From Campylobacteraceae bacterium (lineage in GTDB: Bacteria; Campylobacterota; Campylobacteria; Campylobacterales; Campylobacteraceae): a stretch of 64,000 nt of DNA. The stretch is taken from NCBI GenBank assembly GCA_900753405.1, contig CAADYZ010000015.1, positions 1 to 64,000 on the forward strand, read 5' to 3'. A model generated the notes under the pieces. The model did no database searches. It had not been told where the DNA came from and saw only the letters and a program-made list of their open reading frames with translations. Every line of letters starts with the position of its first letter. Positions within the stretch are counted from its first letter, which is position 1. Shown piece after piece: positions 61,071 to 64,000 of this stretch. The position numbers were made by a program, and so were the translations under genes.

Positions 61071-62186
61071 CTAACAAAACTCGCGCCACTTTTGGTAACC
61101 CGCAAAAAGCCCTTCACCTGCTTTTAACAGCTCGCCCGCTGCCTTAGCGTCTGCGAACAACGCCGCAAAATCCTCCCCAAAAGGAGCAAAAAACTCCATT
61201 TTCTCGCCGCTTTTTGGGTGAGTGAGCTTCAAAAGCCACGCGTGTAGGTAAATTCGCGTGAGTTTAGCATTTTGCCTCTTAAATCCATATAAATCATCGC
61301 CCAAAATGTGGCGGTTTAGGCTCGCTAAATGCACTCTGATTTGATGTGTTCGTCCAGTAAAAAGCTTTGCGGCGACAAAGTGACACTCGGGCGATTTTGG
61401 GGCTAAGTCAAGCGGCAAAAAGGCGGTTTTTGCCCTCCTAAAACCGCGAGGCAACACATCTTGTGGATTGGTGTTTGCCGAGTTTGCGAAATTCAAATTT
61501 GGTTTTAACAAATTCGCGTTTTGCCCGCTTTTAGAAACAATCTGCGAGATTTGCGCGCCGCTTAACGCGCGTTTTTTCAGCCTGTTTTGCTCGTCTCGTC
61601 CAATGGGGCGACTCACCACGCAAGCCTCCTTCAACGCAAGGTCGATGGCTGCGATGTAAAACCTGCCCGCCTCCTTTGAGGCAAGCTGCTCGCTAAGCCC
61701 TGCGTGGGCGTGGTTTGTTTTTGCTACCACCATCACGCCGCTCGTGCCTTTATCCAGCCGATGGACGATGCCGTAACGCTCGTTTCCAGCAAGGGTTGAG
61801 AGCGAGTAGTTTTGCGTTTGCAGCCAGTCGGTTAAGGTCGCCTCCTTGACGCTTGCAGCGGCGTGCGTGACAAGTCCGCTTGGCTTGCAGATCACCAAAA
61901 TCTCCTCGTCTTCAAAGATCACGCTCGGCGTTAAAGCGGTGTTAAAATCAAATTTGGTTTTGACATTTTGGCTACCTTGCGGCTCGCTTGTGGCAAAAAA
62001 TTTCTCCTCGCAAACGGCGATGCAAGTGCCAGACTTTACAGCAAACGAGGGCTTTTTGATAAGAGTGTCGCCGACAAAAACGCCGTATGTTTTGACAAAT
62101 TCGCTGATCTGCGAGCGAGAATGCGGCAAAAACGCGCACAAAACCGCGTCAAGTCGCCCGCTATTTTGGACTAAAAAATGTTGCAA
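61071..62186 (-). CDS. RluD-type rRNA/tRNA pseudouridine synthase
   Basis: A 371-residue enzyme: N-terminal S4-like domain (RLDAVLCAFLPHSRSQISEFVKT) and a RluA-family catalytic domain with Asp in VHRLDKGTSGVMVVAKT and RTHQIRVHLASLNRHILGD. Two repeat A copies are in frame: 61941-61964 gives NVKTKFDFNTALTP near the domain boundary and 61488-61510 gives LLKPNLNFANSANT in a loop. The target site cannot be fixed by reading. It lies 38 bp upstream of flpA. Confidence 0.9.
   Translation of the reverse strand: MQHFLVQNSGRLDAVLCAFLPHSRSQISEFVKTYGVFVGDTLIKKPSFAVKSGTCIAVCEEKFFATSEPQGSQNVKTKFDFNTALTPSVIFEDEEILVICKPSGLVTHAAASVKEATLTDWLQTQNYSLSTLAGNERYGIVHRLDKGTSGVMVVAKTNHAHAGLSEQLASKEAGRFYIAAIDLALKEACVVSRPIGRDEQNRLKKRALSGAQISQIVSKSGQNANLLKPNLNFANSANTNPQDVLPRGFRRAKTAFLPLDLAPKSPECHFVAAKLFTGRTHQIRVHLASLNRHILGDDLYGFKRQNAKLTRIYLHAWLLKLTHPKSGEKMEFFAPFGEDFAALFADAKAAGELLKAGEGLFAGYQKWREFC
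61488..61510. repeat. Family A copy inside the pseudouridine synthase (distal)
   Basis: GAAATTCAAATTTGGTTTTA core in frame; encodes LLKPNLNFANS, within a segment of about 25 residues that looks inserted relative to the RluA domain. Confidence 0.75.
61941..61964. repeat. Family A palindrome inside the pseudouridine synthase (proximal)
   Basis: GTTAAAATCAAATTTGGTTT core in frame; encodes VKTKFDFN. The same peptide is produced by the copy at the start of nikX. Confidence 0.85.
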
Positions 62187-62280
62187 ATTTTACCTTTAAG
62201 AGAAAAAAATCGCAAGATTATACATTTTTTTAAATAAATTTGGATAAAATCGCAACCAATAATGCTTAAAGGGAGATAAA

Positions 62281-63648
62281 ATGAAAAAAATTCTCATCAT
62301 CGAAGACGACTTAGAATTAGCTGAAATTTTGAAAGAATTTTTGGAGATCAACGACTACATTGTCAAGGTCACGCCTGAGGCTCTCGGTGGGATCAAAGCC
62401 CTAGAAGACAGCGTTTATGACGCGATCATCCTCGACTTGACGATGCCGGGGATGGACGGGCTTGAAGTTTGCCGTAAAATCCGCGCCGTAAGCGACATCC
62501 CGATCATCATCAGCTCCGCTAGAAGCGACATCGGCGACAAAATCGAAGCCTTCGAGCTTGGCGCAAACGACTACCTTCCAAAACCCTACAACCCACGCGA
62601 GTTGCTAGCACGCCTGCAAAGCCACATCCGCCGCGCCTCACCTCAACAAACGCCGCTTTTGCCGCTGCAACACGGGGAGTTTTTGATCGACGATTTTCGC
62701 CACGAAATTCTCAAAAACGGCACGCCGCTTGACCTTACGCGCGCCGAATTTGAGGTTTTGAAATATATGATCTCGATGAACGGCGGGACGATTAGCCGCG
62801 AAGAGATCATCATCAACACCAACGCCATCGACATTGACGCAGGGTCAAAAAGCGTGGATGTTTTGATCTCTCGTTTGCGCGTGAAAATCGGTGACGACGC
62901 GAAAAACCCTCGTTACATCAAATCCGTCCGCGGAGTTGGGTATCGCTTCTACCAAAACGGCGTGGGCGGCGGCTTTAAGGGCGAAGTCGGCGAAGGGCTT
63001 GCAAACGCGACCATCGCCAAACCGACCAACATCCCGCCAACAACTGCTCAAAGTGCCCTTCGCGCAAGCATCCGCGCGACCAACAACGCACAACAAGAAA
63101 CGGCTCAAAACCAACCGCAACACAAACCGCAAGCCTTCTCGACCATCAACTCGATGGGCGGTTTTAACAACTTTATCAACTACAACGCCCTCCGCGACCT
63201 TGACGCGGCGCGCGAACATCTCGCAAACGCGTTTTACAGCTTAAAATCGCAAGTTTTCTCAACGCCAGACGAGCTTCAAAACGCCATCACACAAAACTTC
63301 GCTGCCCAGCAAAACAAAGCCGCGCAAGAGGCGTTGGCGCACACTTTTGGCGCGTGGCAAACGCCTAAAAACGCCCTTAGCACGAAGCAGGAGAATTTCG
63401 CGCAAGAGAGTTTAAGTAGTCAAGTCGAGGCGCATTTAAGCACCGCCTTTGCTAAACCAAAACCGCTTTCGCAAGAGGCGTTAAAAGAGACGCAGATGCA
63501 GCGAAACACGCCGTTTGCGACCACTCCGCACCCAGCCGCAAGCGCGATCGAAGAGGCAAAAGGCGGCGAAGGCAAGAGCAAATACGACTTCAAGCTCAAA
63601 AACAGCATTGACGGCTTTTTCTTGTCGCTTGACAAGGATTCAGAGTAA
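62281..63648 (+). CDS. OmpR-family response regulator with long C-terminal extension
   Basis: Residues 1-120 are a receiver: acidic E8/D9/D10, phospho-acceptor Asp in IILDLTMPGMDG, Lys in YLPKPYNP. Residues about 130-222 are a winged-helix DNA-binding domain ending RYIKSVRGVGYRFYQNG. A normal OmpR regulator ends here; this one continues about 230 residues (62947-63645): Asn/Gln/Ala-rich, mostly low complexity, with a possible helical part (NALRDLDAAREHLANAFYSLKSQ) and a distinct end SKYDFKLKNSIDGFFLSLDKDSE. The receiver resembles ArsR/CprR-type epsilon regulators. No kinase gene is adjacent in the window. Confidence 0.85.
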   Translation: MKKILIIEDDLELAEILKEFLEINDYIVKVTPEALGGIKALEDSVYDAIILDLTMPGMDGLEVCRKIRAVSDIPIIISSARSDIGDKIEAFELGANDYLPKPYNPRELLARLQSHIRRASPQQTPLLPLQHGEFLIDDFRHEILKNGTPLDLTRAEFEVLKYMISMNGGTISREEIIINTNAIDIDAGSKSVDVLISRLRVKIGDDAKNPRYIKSVRGVGYRFYQNGVGGGFKGEVGEGLANATIAKPTNIPPTTAQSALRASIRATNNAQQETAQNQPQHKPQAFSTINSMGGFNNFINYNALRDLDAAREHLANAFYSLKSQVFSTPDELQNAITQNFAAQQNKAAQEALAHTFGAWQTPKNALSTKQENFAQESLSSQVEAHLSTAFAKPKPLSQEALKETQMQRNTPFATTPHPAASAIEEAKGGEGKSKYDFKLKNSIDGFFLSLDKDSE

Positions 63649-63989
63649 CTTTTGTGGGTAAAATTTGCGCCAAACGCTTTTGAAGTTGGAAAATTTTACC
63701 CAAATTTCAAATTTCACTTCACTTTTTACACCATTTTTAAATTTGATTTTAGTCAAGTTTAAAAGCAGCCAAATTGTCAAATTCAAATTTGACATATTAT
63801 ATAAATTTAATGTTTAGGAAATTTGCGCCTTTGCGCCTTGTAAAAACCGAATTTGAGCCGCACTTTTTGAGAATTATTATTAAAATAAATCTTAAAATCC
63901 AAGATTAATTTCAACCTCGCATTTTCACTTTAACAAAAGGTGTTAAAATTTCGCAGGTTTTTAACCAAATCATCTCAAAAGGAGAAAAA
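63649..63989. other. 341-bp intergenic region at the right edge
   Basis: No gene seen. Family A half-sites lie near 63705, 63740, 63778 and 63845. An AT-rich stretch GAATTATTATTAAAATAA (about 63870-63888) could contain a promoter or a Fur-like site for the next gene. AAAGGAG precedes the start at 63990. Confidence 0.5.
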
Positions 63990-64000
63990 ATGAGTATCTA
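63990..64000 (+). CDS. Start of an unidentified gene (truncated by window)
   Basis: AAAGGAGAAAAA then ATG AGT ATC TA at the edge. The strong ribosome site supports a true start, reading M-S-I-. Too short to identify. Confidence 0.6.

Overview
This window reads as chromosome from a Campylobacterota bacterium, most likely a Campylobacter species of moderate GC content. The evidence is its gene content and local gene order: nikZYXWV, hemL-cytochrome-folD-lepB, kdsA-ribH-nusB, and envC-ftsX-ftsE-trmB-flpA-rluD, all of which I recall from Campylobacter genomes. The futalosine-pathway gene mqnE, the NifS/NifU cluster-assembly pair and a CtsF/PilD-type transformation apparatus agree. I cannot name the species. 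Base composition and motif counts were judged by eye, not computed.

Layout. 1-144 is a 50-bp-arm perfect inverted repeat enclosing two further hairpins. 388-5699 holds a PHP phosphatase, an MscS channel, aroB, lptB and, divergently, asparaginase. 5700-6708 is a gene-free mosaic of structured repeats. 6709-15860 (minus strand) holds typA, cysK, metY and a five-gene nickel/peptide ABC importer. 16211-24200 is an 8-kb autotransporter adhesin broken by an A8 tract, probably a phase-variation switch in the OFF state. 24376-33972 holds prs, ctsF, an rRNA methyltransferase, another repeat mosaic (27367-28130), yigZ, nth, nifS, nifU, a secreted nuclease-like protein, a broken nitroreductase and a YjbR protein. 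A third repeat mosaic (33973-34734) precedes galU and mqnE. 36834-37041 is a consensus promoter with tRNA-Gln and initiator tRNA-Met. 37472-48543 holds pilD, lptF, dsbC-like, hemL, a cytochrome, folD, lepB, rpiB, apt, dedA, serS, kdsA, ribH and nusB. 49116-62186 is a long minus-strand block (gpmI, argF, AMIN protein, ychF, pepA, envC, ftsX, ftsE, trmB, flpA, rluD). 62281-63648 encodes an OmpR-family regulator with an unusual 230-residue tail, and one more gene starts at the right edge.

The most striking property is a dispersed palindromic repeat (family A, core like AAAACCAAATTTGGTTTT). I see roughly 60 full or half copies. They lie in most intergenic gaps, form terminator-like hairpins between convergent genes, supply the stop codon and last residues of four unrelated proteins, and sit in frame inside at least seven housekeeping genes. 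Every common variant keeps the hexamer RAATTY, which is the methylated motif needed for DNA uptake in C. jejuni. With ctsF and pilD present here, a DNA-uptake-sequence role is the most interesting hypothesis; an RPE-like selfish palindrome is the main alternative. Two larger families, B (twin hairpins, about 140 bp) and C (multi-hairpin, about 150 bp, with compensatory base changes), occur only in the gene-free mosaics.

Functionally the rest is largely housekeeping: cofactor synthesis (heme, folate C1, riboflavin, menaquinone, Fe-S), amino acids (Cys, Met, Arg, shikimate), envelope biogenesis (KDO, LPS export, FtsEX-EnvC, signal peptidase) and host interaction (flpA, the autotransporter).
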